NCBI GenBank assembly: GCA_963971305.1
Contig: OZ020306.1
Coordinates: 36,601,512 to 36,665,511, forward strand
Length of the DNA stretch: 64,000 nt
Direction of reading: 5' to 3'
DNA from: Arcuatula senhousia
Lineage: Eukaryota > Mollusca > Bivalvia > Mytilida > Mytilidae
Positions 25,201 to 40,200 of the stretch are shown here, one piece after another (the first letter of the stretch is position 1; each line of letters starts with the position of its first letter). The translations under genes and the position numbers were made by a program. The notes beneath the pieces were generated by a model. That model did no database searches, was not told the origin of the DNA, and saw nothing but the letters and a program-made list of their open reading frames with translations.

Positions 25201-28200
25201 AGCAACTGGGATGTGTGCCCCAGGTGGTTGAATGGGGCAGCCCTGACATCGAGAGATGCGAGGTCGTCAGGCGATAATGCGGAAAACCTGACCGCAAACC
25301 GTAGTGGTGCACCGTGTTGGGAAAAATGTCACGTTCCTCGCACATTACAGAACCCTGCTGCAGGGAAGAGGACCCCCCTGTCCACCCCCCCCCCCCCCAT
25401 AACTAACTAACTAATGATGGAGGACACCACTGACCTTGGGCAGGTAACTGACAAGTTGTTCTTATGAAATATGTGGACAATTAACAGACAGATGAACAGA
25501 TGAGTGTTTCCCATTTAAACACCACACTTTGTTTGCAGGGGAGATATTAAACCTACTATTGATTCCAGGATCATGTCTGTTGTTATGTTTTTCTGTTGTT
25601 GTAGTTGTCGTGGTAACAAGCATACCACCAGGAGACTTTGCTTGCGTTACTTCTACAATTCTCCGAGGAGAGACCTGATTTTTGGAGAGGGAAGGAACAT
25701 AGGCCTCTGCTTCATAAGGGTCCAACACTAGGAGCTGTAATATAAAGACAACAAATTTCATATTAAGGTTGCAGTTCTGATCATCTCAATGCACATTCTG
25801 CTGAAAAAAGGCTATAAAAACATGCCAAAATAATGTTAACAATCACGCCTATGTGATGCCTGAAACACTGTAGGCCCATTTGGCTGCTATTATATGAGGT
25901 TGAATTTACACCATTTTTGCTACAATTTGTAGCCTTTGATAGATAATTAGACTTCAAAACCTTCAGAAAATCCCCCTGTACAAGTCTACCGGTAATCAAT
26001 GGTATGTAAATATGTCAACCTAGTACATGTGTACTAAATTTTGAGAAAGTTGTTCTTTATTAACTGTTTCAAAAAATTTAGAATTTTGAATTTAATGAAA
26101 CTAAGCATCCATGCTTGGTTTAACAAATAGAATGTTTCAATTTCTACCATGCACTAAAATTTTTTAAACATACAGCTCAAGTTAAATGCACTATAAGTTC
26201 TACAAAAATAAAATACAGTATACTTTAAAAAATCTCATTGTCTAGACTAATAATACAATGCATGTAATTTAGTTTGGACAGAAATATCAATAGATTATCA
26301 TGCATTTTTACAGATTATATTCATCATAACAATTCTCCTATCTACGACTAGGCAGGATCGTGCAAAGCTGAACAATGGGCCTATATCTAGCGATAAATAC
26401 GGAAAAAAATCAACTTAAAATAAATTGTTATAAAACATGTGAATTGTATTAAACATATAAAATGTAATTCATACACAATGATTTCATTGTTGAACAAAAA
26501 AATATTGAACAAATTATAAAGATAAGATAGATAAATATTAATTTTTTCGTAACTTATAACAATTCATATTGAAATATAAGGATTCAATTACTGCAATAAA
26601 ATAAGATTAATATTAATTCGTTAAATTGATTAATAACCATGGTAAATTATACAATAATTTATTGTTATATAAACATGGAAGCTGTTTGTGTGACCCCATG
26701 CAGTATATGCGTCTCAGTCTTTGACATGGCAAGCAAACTAATACAGATCTATCAGTCTTTTATCATTGACAAGAACTTTTATAAGTTTAACTTTTTGGAG
26801 TTTATAGTTTAAGAAACGAATTCTGATAAAAAAAAAAAAAATAAATACAATTAATTTCCATATCATTTCAAATGATGGATTAGAAAAACAAATTATTTTA
26901 AACAAAACATTTTTCATGCCAAAACTTTTTGACTCGATCATAAATTTCTAAAAATACATTTGGAAGAAAAAAATAATTATGAATTAATTTTTCCGTCTTT
27001 CTTGTCTTTGATACTATACAAACAACAAATGGAGAAACACGTAAACTGGTCGTCATGACAACTCACCTGTATGTAGATTGCTTGCTATTTACAAAGCTAT
27101 TTATAGACACACTGGTACACACAAACTTTTCTACACTATTTACACACACACCAAAACAATAATGAAGAATCTTAGGACGCCATACTGTGGAACTGAAACC
27201 GCAGAAATGACGGAATTACAACATGTATAAATTGATTGCAGATCAAGATGGGTAAATCTGATAAAAATAATTATGGCTGTTCCAGAATTAAACCTGTAGG
27301 GGGTCGGGAGGAACTTAATTCTATTAAATATGTGGTGGATGGTGGGTGTATTAGAAATATTTTGTGAAGAAACAATGATAATTTTTTTTTATGGGTGGTG
27401 GGATAAAAAAATGCCTTCCACCCCCAACACATTTAATTCTGGAACAGCCCTTAGAGAGAAGTTGGAAAAATATGGAAGTGAACAAAAATGGAAAAGATGA
27501 CACACATTTCCCTGTTAGGCAGGAATACTATAAGCATTTCAAATGCTGATAATTCTGAATACCAAATTTCAAACATTCCAATTAAAACGTGGTCCATACT
27601 AACAGAGATCTTGTATACAAATTGGCTCGATTAAAAAATATGGAGATGCCAATGGAATTATGGACATAAAGTGAGTGGAAAATGTAAATAAAAAAAAGAA
27701 ACAAAACCTTCAGGGCATTTTTCATTAAAGTCAGTTCGTATAAATTGATATATATTTAATGCACTAAACAAGTTTGATGCATTTCATTTTGCTAATAATA
27801 AATTTTCAATCAACTACTAAAAATATAACTCTAGCAATTTTAAATTTTTATCAAGTACAAAGTAAAAAGCGCAATAGGTTTTAGAAAACAAACAATTACT
27901 ACATAGCTACTGTTACACAAACAACAAAGAGCTAAATAAAGGGGGATAACTGACCTCCACAGTGATGGAGCCAGTCACATGGTCATTGCCTTTCTCAGGA
28001 CGACCTTGTAATGAGATGATTTGACGGCTACTGGGATTTCTCTTCAGCTCATCGTAGTACACAACTGCTTCACCAAGAAAGTTCTCTAAAAATACAAGTG
28101 GAAATACAATTGGATTAGAAGTTAACTGTACATGTATAATATTTACAGAATGTTTTAATATAGACAGTGAAAAGCATAAGAGTATAATAATTCATTTTTC

Positions 28201-31200
28201 TTTCCAGATTTTTATTGTCCATGTATCAGCTCTCTGGGTTTATTATCTACAGCTAGATTTTTAATTCCAGAATAATTCATAGAATTTACCATTTATATTT
28301 TTTCAGCGTGTTATTTTTTTATGGTAAACCTTGAGCTTGAGGATATCTGATAAAATGAATTATCTTTGGAACTGCAATCATATCCTTTGCTGCTGAAATT
28401 ATGTGAACTTTTTTTCTGTTCAACTATATATTTCTGAAAATTTCAGTTGATCTTTTTTTATACCTGTTGATGGCTTTCGTCTATCAATAACTTCAAACTT
28501 CAACTGACTGGAATTTGGATTGACATCACTGAAATAATACATTATTTACATTTTTTTAGTGATACATGTATGTATTGATTGACACAATCAAGTTAGGTTG
28601 TGTTTTACTTCAAACAAAAGGCTTGCCAAATTGTTGTCTTTCTAAAAGACATCAAGTTGTTTGCTTGGACTTGCAGTTAAACTACATTTTGGCAAAAACT
28701 AGAAACTAGAACAGAATCATAAGACAAAAGCTTATTAAACTGACCAAAACGTTTTTGGCTTGAATACAAATAGATGATCTAAGAACATAGAATTGCTGTA
28801 CTCTATATGATACTTAAGGATAAAACTATATGCAAATTATGCCAGAAATTATGGGACCTCTGTGTCTTGTAGTTGCATAGAAAACTGGGAGGAAATAATG
28901 TAATGAGGAATGAACAGACTAGGGTAAAAAAACAGTATACCCATCTCATCTTTGAAGTGGGGAAATAAAAATAATCCAATTATACAAGGTCCTGTCTTAA
29001 ACTGCATTTGTACTTACAAGAGGAACTGCTCGTCCCAAAATGGGTTAGCGGTGCCTCTACATTCACTAGTGGTGAAGGTCTGAGCTGGGGTATCCATGTA
29101 CACCAGGCAGGAAGGATCTACTGGACCTGTTCAGAAAATAAAGAAAGCAATGGATGAAAATTTAAATACTGTGGTTTCATTATTATTTGTGGGGTATCAA
29201 TTTTCGTGGTTTTCATGGGTGGCTTTAACCCACGAAATTTGATACCCAACGAAAAGCAAAATTAACATTGCTTTTTATGCAGCAAACTTCAGAACCACAA
29301 ATTCAAGAATCCACGAACTAATCCTTTCCCCAAACCATGAAAATTGGTACCCACGAATTAAAAGAATCCACAGTAATTGAAGACTAAAATAAAACGTTAA
29401 AGCAGACTTTTTACATTAGAGATGTAGGTCTGAGCATGGATGCCAATGTACAACAGGCATGGATAATATACTGAACCTGGTCAAAAAATACATATTAGAT
29501 CATGAAACAACCATTGTTATGAATAAAAACAAGAACTTTTACATTCAATAGTGGCATAGGTCTGATATAGGCTGTTGACCAGGTATTTAGAGATAAAGAC
29601 AGGGAAAAGAAACAATATGATTTGACAAATTTTTTATTGTTAATTTTCTGAATTTGTATTAATCCTATCAAATTCTTAATATATCTACCACATTGTAAAA
29701 AGAACCAAATTCTACTTTGAATTACAATTAAATAACAAATAAATAGCAAAAGATTTTCATTTGGTAAACTTAAGTTAAAGAAATGAGTTTTCATTGGTCT
29801 TTCATTTCTATTAGATTCTAAGAGTGAAATAACACTATTCCTTTACAAGAGAAATGAAAATTGATTTTTACTTCAGTAAACTTGATCTTAGCTACTTGCA
29901 TTACACAGAGCTTATTCTACTGAGAAATTGAAAGTTAACCTAATAGAAAAATCTAGTATTACGGCCTAATGCTCTTTACTCCAAAGCATAAACTATTTCT
30001 GACTGTAATTCTCGGAAAAATACTATAGGCCACGGCCATAAGATGATTAGGCTGGAAGAGCGATATTTCATCGTCTGATGAAAGATTGAACAATCATTGT
30101 AGTCTGGAAGAAATAATTAACCCAGAGACAATCAGATTGTGTTTTTTTTTTTCCAATCCAAATTTTCTATATAATGAAATAAGCTTTTAAAATAAAATTA
30201 GATTTATTGATTTCTAAAGCAAATGATTAAGATTTTAGTCATCTCGTTTAAGTTTACAATTCTATAGTGTGTATACTCGATATCTTTGTAAGTTAATACC
30301 TTTTGTCTTAAAGTCATATTATTTTATCTCAAAACATAAATTTGCCATGGTTAAATCATTTCAGAGACTTAACAAGGAAATGTGTCTAGATAACACTTAG
30401 CCGCGCTGGCAAATATCAGTGGACAGGAACGAAACTCCAACTTGACCTGTAACTCATCATGGTAGACTCATATACCAATTTTTTGAATATATGCAAGGAT
30501 GCTAAAAAAAGTGTGGAAAACTAAAGTGTGACAGACGGACAGAATGAACAGATCGAAAAACTTTTTCCCCCCCAACAAAATTGGCAGGGCATAAAAAAGA
30601 TATTCAGCTACTTATAAAAGGGGAAACAAATTAGTATGCCTAATATATAGTTTAAGCTTCTTAATGATAATGCTAATTGTATTCTTCGAAAATGTATTCA
30701 ATCGAAATGGCATTATTAGATTCTAAAATTGGAGGCATTACACTATTTATAAATTAATCAAAAACATTTAAAAGAATCAGTTAAGGCATTGGGAACATTT
30801 ACATATGTTGTTAATGATGATATTAAGGTATAACATTAGATTTTAATGCATTGAATAAGAAAATTGGAATATAAAATGCATCAAAATATCATTTATATAA
30901 AACTTTAATATTCATTAGTGCCTTGATATTAAAATTGAATTAAAACTTACTTTATTTCCCAAATCATTTTTCAAAAGTTTAATTAAAATACACTGGCAGA
31001 TTTCTTGAATAGTTAAAAAGTAAAGAAAAGTAAAGTAAAGAACCTAGTGCCTATTTGGGGGAGGGTTGTCCTGCACTGAGACCCAAACATCAAAATTGCT
31101 CCACTATAAAGATCTCAGTGTTAGTTTAGATGGACAACAGCAAAAAACGCACTGTGTTCTGACTTTTCTGTTTTCAATATTTACATATGCATGTTTTCGC

Positions 31201-34200
31201 TTTGTGTCATGCATATTAACTTTATATCTATTTTCTTTTAAATTTAAGTTTGTTTTAGCCTGCAAAAACAATGTCACTCCCCGTTTCCCCCCAAATATTC
31301 TAAGTTCAAAAGGCCATAACTCCCACAAAACTTTGAAGATCAAAATTTTCTGGTAATATGCACAGCTACATATGGTGTACTTCCTATATACCAAGTTTCG
31401 TTGAATTGGGTTCAGTAGTTTCAGAGGAGTTGTCCTGACAAATTTTGTGACGGACGGAGGGACAGGACAAAAACACAATAGTGGGGGGGGGGGGGACATA
31501 ATTGGACAAATGTAGTTGTGTATAAGACCACCTACCTTCTTTTGAGCCGAGTCCACTGGCCTTGATGATCTTCACCAGTAACCTCTTGTCACTGGACATT
31601 GAACGAGACTGCATTCTCTGCTGGGGAGGGGCAGAAAACTGCAAAAAAAAATCCCAAAACTTATAACTACTGGTAGCTCTGGTAGCACTATAAAAACAAT
31701 TCACAACTAGCTATTTTCAAGTTCTACTGACCAAGAAGTATACAGAAGAAAGAATAAACCCAAGCTGAGCAAACAAAATACATATGTTCGACATTTGTAT
31801 ACATGTCAAACTTATAACTAATTGCAAATTAATATAAGTGCTAATTTAACACACCTAAAACCTTAGAAAACCCAAGGGAGTGTGGATGAGTGTGAGTAAC
31901 ATGGGATTTTATTTCAATCTCTTGTGATGCACATGGACGGTCAGTTTTAATGATGTAGGAAACCAGAGTACTTGAAGGAAACTTAAGTTTATGCCTGAGT
32001 CTTTGAATAGGATTTACATGTATCATGCACTTTTCATTTTCTCTCAGAGCAGATCCAATACAAATTTATATTTAGTATGTTCAGTTGAGTAATTATAATG
32101 AAACTTTATGTTGCTATCTGCGCTGAACATTACATTTTATATCATGTATAGAAATAAATTAAGAAGGAATGTGTCCATGGGACACAGATGCCCCTGCTGG
32201 CCCCAAACAAGAAGTTTAAAGTCTGATAGGTTTGTAAGTTGCTTAGGACATACAGTTTGTCATACTGAACCATCCTAACAAGTTCCAAATCATTCTCATG
32301 TACAGTGTCTGAGAAAAGCTGGACAGAAATAAGAACGGATGGACATGGACGGACATAAGAAAAACCTAATGCCTCCCCCGAACATGTCCTCGCGGGGGCA
32401 TAACAAAATCTTTGCTCATATTCCATTCATGCATGCAAATTGTGTATTTTTTCACTTTCACTGAAGATCTCTGGTATATCATGAAATGATAATTAATTTT
32501 CTGCTACACAGCATCTGATTAACTCCTGTAGTTTTATTTATCATTAACTTCTTCAGGAATGCAGCCAGTACTTAGCTGTTTTTAGATGATTACAAAACAT
32601 TATGCAATATTGCACAGACTAAATGTGTTGATAATCATAATTTGGCAGAGAAAGTTAAAATTATATTCATGTATTGAGAAATTAAGGGTTTTTTTGTAAA
32701 TAAAATTTTGCTTTTCTGTTAAATTTATTAGGAACATTCTTTGAATTTTTTTTTTTTCATTTCATGTTTTTTCTTGATTCAGATGTATATGGTACAACTT
32801 TTGGGTAACCTTCTATGATAGTCAACAACTTGAATTGCTAGAATAGAAATTTAAAATTAGCTGTTTAAAAATGCAGATAAACATGGGTTGCAACAGACAG
32901 GAAGTGGGGAACAACTAACTCTTCCAGAGCACATAGACATTATTAAGTTACTCATATCATTGATTTTAGTTTTCATTTCTGTTTAAAAGTTGTTTTTTTT
33001 GGTCTCTGTATACTTGTTTCCCTGTTTCCCCATTGGCTTTGAGTCCCTTTCCCACTTCTCACTTCAACATTGTTTTATATTTGTTTTATCACTCCTTACA
33101 TGCAAGTTCATTTCTCTGAGATACATGTAGCAGAATTTGTGTTGCTTAGGGTGAAGCAAAAACTAATATAACAAAACGTTGCTTGGTATTCAATTTAAAT
33201 CAGTAACCATCTGCTGATTACACTCTGCTCTCTCTCTCTATCACATGATGGAGGAGGTAGAACCCAATCAGACAGGGTTTCCAACAACAGACTTTAATAA
33301 ACTGATCCATGATATACATTGTATAAGTTCAACCTTTTTCATGTTTTCAACATCATAAGGTTATACTTGATAGAAATACTATTCATCTGCTAAAATTTTC
33401 TACCCCAAAACTATCAAACTTGTTAATGCTTACTGCACTCTGCTGTTCCTTGGCCTCGATGTGTTCAAACACAGGTTCCTGGACCTGGCAAGGACTTGAT
33501 GGCTTGGCTGGCGACATGGGAGGGTGGATATTCTGGGTGGAGCCCGTCATCCAGTTTGTCAGGTTCAGATCGGTGCTGGCTAGACAGAGGGCATTACGTA
33601 CAACCTCCTCAACGACCTCTATGTCAACAAGATCAGATGGATCCTAAAAAATAAAGTTAACAGAAATTGTAAAATAACAAACTGATAATCACTGATAGTG
33701 AGTTGAAACTTTGTACAACCTCCATAAAAACATCTTTATATATTTCAACAATTTGACCTACAAGAAAGGTAAATTATATGGCAGCTACTGTGGTTTCATT
33801 AATAGTCGTTTGGTATCAATTTTTGTGGTTTTCTTGGGTGATCTTGATTTACGAAATTTGATATCCCACAAAAAGCAAATTTAACATTGATCTGTATACT
33901 GCAGACCAGAGAACCATTAATTTAAGAATCCACAAACTGGCTTTTTTCATTTAACAATGAAAAAAAATGAATCCACAGTATTTAGCTTTCAAGTGGCAGC
34001 AAAAAAGTACATTTTAAATGGATACTTTGTGAACAATGCTGGACTAATTCTAGAACTACTGTGGAAATGACCAGTCCCTCTTGCTCTTAGTGGGTTCCTG
34101 GGGTTGGGGGATTGGATCTCTGAGTTTCTCAGTCCTTCTTTTGAAACTTTTCAGAACTGGCAACAGTGAACTTGCCTGATGATGTAAAATTAAAAACACA

Positions 34201-37200
34201 CAAGAATTCACAACACTGATGTCAAAATTGATTTTAAGTTAGGCCTAGGATTTGGGCTATACCTATAAACAGTAAGCACTTTCTATATCATGGTATACTA
34301 TAGGATTGAACACCTATTTTCGGTCGTTCATGCATGTATGAACGGATCTTGGAGCTCACAAACTGAATGAATGGCCGAAGGCCGTTCATGATACAGATTG
34401 TGAGTGAAGAGATCCGTTCATACATGCATGAATGACCGAAAATAGGTGTTCAATCCTTATAATTCTTCAAATTTTTACCTTTTTTTAAAAAGAAAATTAA
34501 ATAAATTCGGAAACAAGTCGTTATTTAGGACGACGTCATCGCCACCATATTTGTTTACATTGGAAACGAGGCAGAGGCGTTCATGAAAGTATGAACGGAT
34601 CTGGCAATGACGTTTCGACCAATCAGAAATGAGTATACGCATGAACGCATGTCTGATAAGAATTATACAGTTTTAACAATGGTACAACTGAACATTGTTA
34701 TTTACTTTATCATATAATATAATGCTCTGGCAAAGAGAGAGTGCATACTCCCAAGTATAAGTTACATCTCTTTCTGTGAGAATAAAGGATCTTTTATAGT
34801 CATTTCCAAAGGCTTTCAAATATAACAATAAAGATGTATATGACTGCTAAATAAATATTGACAAATCTTCGGTGTGAAGCAAAGAAAAGATAGAAGATTT
34901 CCTGGCAAAAATACAAAGAAAAGTGAATCTCAGAGAGATAGAAAGATGCAAAAGTCAGACATAAGGTTTGCAATTTAGATATTTCAACACTAAAGACTTT
35001 CATCATTAAGAAGACATATAATAATTATGTATATATACACTCTGGGAGATAAATTTACCAAAGATAAAGATACAAAGAAACTTTAGGTCTATAAATATTT
35101 AGATATTGCACGGCTTCCATCATATAAATCAGTAAACTCTTCAGTAATAAAGTCATTTCTTTTCTATAGAACTTTGGGAGATTAAAGTATATATAAACTC
35201 TTGGTAATAAATTCACCTAAGAGCTTAAATCTTTTAGATTACTGAATTTAGATAATCTAACATTATAAAGGCTTCTATCATTAAGAAGACATAATCTCTT
35301 CAGTAATAAATTCATTTCTTCCTATCATTTTTGTTCTATAGAACCTCTGTGAGATAAGATAGTTAGTAAAGGGTGATACATCATCAATGTTACAGAGGTT
35401 GTTATGATTGGAATCTCCCCTTCTGTCTTTATGTGTATAACCTTGAAGAAAGATTATCTAAATGAAAGAAACAAATGTGTTATGCACAATGTAGTTTCCT
35501 GGCAACACAAGTGTTTTTTGGGCGATTCTGTCTGCAGCAATGAGAAGTTGCACAATTGATATAATGGTATTTGATGCAATGCAAGAGAAATTTCATTACT
35601 CAGTTCTCTTTCTCTTTACTCAATAAGTCAATTCATGCTGAATCATGTTGGGACTTCTTTTGATAAGTCTCCTTATAATTGCTTGTAATTAATACATGTA
35701 CATGTACATTTCATAACATGAGATAATTGTTCAAATTTATGTGCACATTGTTAAATAAAAAAATGGTAACAAATGAATGGAAAAGTAACTTCTTGTTTTG
35801 AATTGCACTTTTCCTTCTGCTACATAACTCACAACCAGAAATATATCTATGGACATCCAGGTGTAAACCTGGCCAGTAATACTTTTGTCTCAATTTTTCT
35901 AAAGTTTTTCTGACATCTACTTGTGCTGATATCTATTGTCATGCATGGCACTAATATGTCACTTTCTCCTCCCTACATACTACATACATGTTCAGCACTG
36001 AAATTGGCAAAATTGCTGTTTTCCTGTAACTAAAACCCTTCTTATTTCTCACCATAAACATAACCACAAAAGCACAGTGATTTTTTTTTCAAAGATGTTA
36101 AAGATGTTGGAAGGTCAGCTTTTGAGATTTTTGAGATTTTTTTTTTGGAATCCACTGGTTTTTTCCATCAAAATCAGGCCAAAAAATTTGCATGGTAACC
36201 CCTATTTTTCTTTTGTTTAGGGTCTTCATTACATCATAAATATCTGTTTTACAATTTTATTTCAAATTCTAATCACTTTTTTCACAGGTTTAAACAGCTA
36301 AACTATGCTAATTAATGATAAAGCTATGAAAAAAACAGAGAAAATCTTTTCCCGCCAAATTTTGAACTCTTATTATCTTTAAAACGAGCGTGGTAACCTA
36401 TCAAAATGTTTAGCTTATTTTGTATTTTCAATTATTCCCTTTTGATTTAAGGCCTTAATTTAACCTCATCACTTTCAAAGTCACCCTGGAACATCCTTAA
36501 TAGAAATAAGGTAATAACTGCCAAATCATTTTCATGACAATTCTACCTATGGTATACAACACAATCTATTTGTATGGTTATTTATTTCTTTATATCTCAA
36601 GTAATTAGCTTTCTTAGCTCTTTCATTTTCAATCATCAAAGAAAAAAGGATTCAAAATTGCCTTTTTAAAGAAATTTGAAGCTCTAAGAGGTAATATTGA
36701 TCTTTGATGAATTTTCATGTAAACCAATCCAGAACCTAAAAAAAAATAAACTTAACATTGCACAAACAAAAATGTATGTTGTTTTTACATGTATGATGCA
36801 CAGCTAAATAAGATCCCAATGAATAAAATATATCCAATAAATGAGATCGAACCAAAACAACTGTTTCAGTATATCATTCTGTCATTGCTATGCCGTAATC
36901 CATACAAGAAGTGATTGATAACTCTATCGCCTTTTCTAACTTCTAATTGCCTTATTTGTCAGAGAAAGTGAAATTAATCAGCTTCTCTTGGAGTCAACAA
37001 GTCCATCACTTCATCGCTTAAGGCTATATTATAGCAGTTGCAAGAAATCACATACTTATAAGGGCAATCAGTGTTTATCAACAAATAAAATGCAATTAAA
37101 AGCAAAGCAATATCTAAAAATTTTCAACAAGCTATTCAAGTATTTCAATGTATACTGCACATATTCTAAATTTTCGTTTTTACTGTCCTTTACTAAATTT

Positions 37201-40200
37201 GATCTGTTGAATTGACAGCTAGCAGCACGAAGAGCACGAGGAGTGCGTTGCAACCAGCAGGAACTAGTACCTCTTTGCTTCTTTCCATCCATTTAAGAAA
37301 AAAAACACCTATATATGGCTGAAGCAAGTTTTGTGTGATACTACATTTTCACTATATGTAAGTTAAGGCCTAAATAAAGGCATAATAGATAATATTGTAA
37401 CTCTATATCTTCTTAATTCTTATTAAAAGCTATAGGGAATAACTCTCTTATTTCACAAAATGATCCCTGGTTTCAGTGCTTTTATGGCTTTATCTGACTT
37501 ATAATTGCCATATAAGTCAGTGTAAGTGCTTTTAACAATTCTCTTGACAATTCTCTGTATAATTCTAGAAAACCTTTCTCTTAACAGGTCTCTTGAGTTG
37601 GTAATTCATTGTATAATACTAGAAGCACTTTCTCTTTGATAGGTCTCTTGGCCTTTCATTTCATCACATGGCCTTGGCAAAAGAAGAAATTTATATATCT
37701 ATTTTTCATTGGAAATGTATATATATGTTAAAAGATTTAGCTGACATACTGACAAAATAAATAATCTTGTGGTGCAAATATAGTACTTTCAAAACCATCA
37801 GTTGGGACTAATATTATCTGTATTCGGAAAGATATAGATTCAAAATAACTTAAAAGTTTTTTTCATTCATTGAACATCTAAGAATAATAATACACCATGA
37901 ATAATAGCATTGAAAATGTTTCATGTATCAATCTATGTCACACATGTGTTAGGAGATAAAAAATATTGAACTTCTTCTTATTAATTCTGTGTCATGTTCG
38001 CGAGGAGTGGTTCAGCTTCCCAGGAAGATAATATAATACCCATTGATTACTTTAAGTTTTACTATATATGACTGATTCAGTTTCATTTATCAAACAAAAA
38101 ATGATCTACTTTATATTAAATTTGTTGAAGCAAATGATGGGTGCATTTTAACTCTCGTGATTTTAAGATTTAAACAAATTCTTACTTTTTTTAACAAGAT
38201 TTTTTTTGCCCTAAGAAAATATTTTTAATTTCTATCCCTGGACTATAAAATTACTGATACACCTGAATTGTAACTTAAATCAAAATGGACAGGTACATCA
38301 GACTCATGACTATGCCACAAAAGCATTGGTTTAGCTTGTTAATGTACATATAAAATATATGTCATAGTAAATATGGCTGGATTTCGTTAAACAGGAAGTA
38401 GGTGAGCTACAAACCTGAAATCTAATCCCACCTTATGTGAACTCCCCCTGATGCTGAAAACACACATTCTTTTCTCCTTGAATATCAGTCTAGTAATTCT
38501 TTTTTATATAGATTCTGTACTAAGAGAAAATAATGAGATGTGGAATAAGTGTACGCAACACAGCCCACAATCAAGCAGCAATTCAGAAAAAACACAATGG
38601 ACAACCGCCAGCAGCCTTCAACGAGACCAGTAGGGCTGCTTGCAGTTCTGCAATTGGCCCATGGTCTAAATAAAATGCATATAATTCAAATCCAGTCCTT
38701 AGTTTTATTCCATGTTGTGGATGGTTCTGTGTTATACCTTGATCCACCTGAAGTACTATGTGTATGTGGTACAAAATGCTATCAAATAGATACAGATTCA
38801 GACAATTGGCAGAGATTAATATCAACTTAATCAAGTGGTCCATTGTTTACCCACAAAATCTACAATATAAACCTGATCAAACAATCTAATTCCAATAGTA
38901 TCAGAACCAGAAGATAATCACAATGGAATAATCATCTAGTCTTTAATGTTTACTTTGCTAAACACCCTTTAATATTAATGGGCATACACTAAAATAAGGT
39001 ATTTGAAATAAGCTATGTTCTAATACCACAAGTGTGGCCACTAAAAGTATGTCTCGCCTGCCGGCACCATCACTAAAATCAACTACCTAAGCTTTCATTT
39101 CTTGATATAAACACAAAAAGTGTCTGTATACCTAAAAACAGATGCCTAGTTATTATACTATTCAAGCAATCCATTATTGTCCATACAAATATTACAAAAA
39201 GTTTTCTGTCTGAAAAAAAGACCTAAGTTCAAAGAGTCACTGGAGCGTAAAAATGAGGTCATGGTCACATGGCATGGTGACAGTTGCATTGTCCATAACC
39301 GCAACTGTCTGTTTACCCAATATCAGATGCCTAGCTATTATAACTTTCCAGGAATTCATCATCCACAAAAGTCTTACAAAAATGTTTACGGCCTTAAAAA
39401 AGACCTAAGTTCACAGAATCACTGGAGCGTGAAAATGGGGTCAGGGTTACAAAACATGGTGACAGTTGTGTAGACCATTACCTGAAATGTCTGTATACCA
39501 AATATCAGATGCCTAGCTAATATACTTTTCCAGCAATTCATCGTCGACAAAAGTTTTACAAAAAAGTTTACAGCCTGAAAAAAGACCTAAGTTCACAGAG
39601 TCACTGGAGCATGAAAATGGGGTCAGGGTCACATGGCATGGTGACAGTTGCGTAGACCATAACCTGAACTGTCTGTATACCAAATACCAGATGCCTCGCT
39701 ATTATACTTTTCAAGCAATTCATCGTCCACAAAAGTCTTACAAAAATGTTTACGGCCTGAAAAAAGACCTAAGTTCACAGAATCACTGGAGCGTGAAAAT
39801 GGGGTCAGGGTTACAAAACATGGTGACAGTTGTGTAGACCATAACCTGTCTGTCTGTATACCAAATATCAGATGCCTAGCTAATATACTTTTCCAGCAAT
39901 TCATCGTCAACAAAAGTCTTACAAAAAAGTTTACAGCCTGAAAAAAAACCTAAGTTCACAGAGTCACTGGAGCGTGAAAATGGGGTCAGGGTCACATGGC
40001 ATGGTGACAGTTGCGTAGACCATAACCTGAACTGTCTGTATACCAAATATCAGATGCCTAGCTATTATACTTTTCAAGCAATTCATTGTCCACAAAAGTC
40101 TTACAAAAAAGTTTACGACGCCGCCGCCGCCGTCGCCGCCGCCGCCGCCGGAAAGTAATACCTATGTCTCGCCTTCCGCGACTATTCGTCGCAGGCGAGA

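Noticed and set aside
24989..25410. Overlapping frames of 65-118 codons on both strands
   Set aside because: They arise from the GC-rich retroposon, where stop codons are rare.
25462..25556. Extension of exon 10 past 25557
   Set aside because: No good donor follows that keeps the frame of exon 11; the GTAGGT donor does.
31104..31704. Minus-strand frames of 150 and 106 codons
   Set aside because: Only 31638-31536 inside them is supported, as exon 6; the rest is a repeat with a G-run.
33420..33647. Plus-strand 75-codon frame
   Set aside because: Antisense shadow of exon 5, which has splice sites and phase support.
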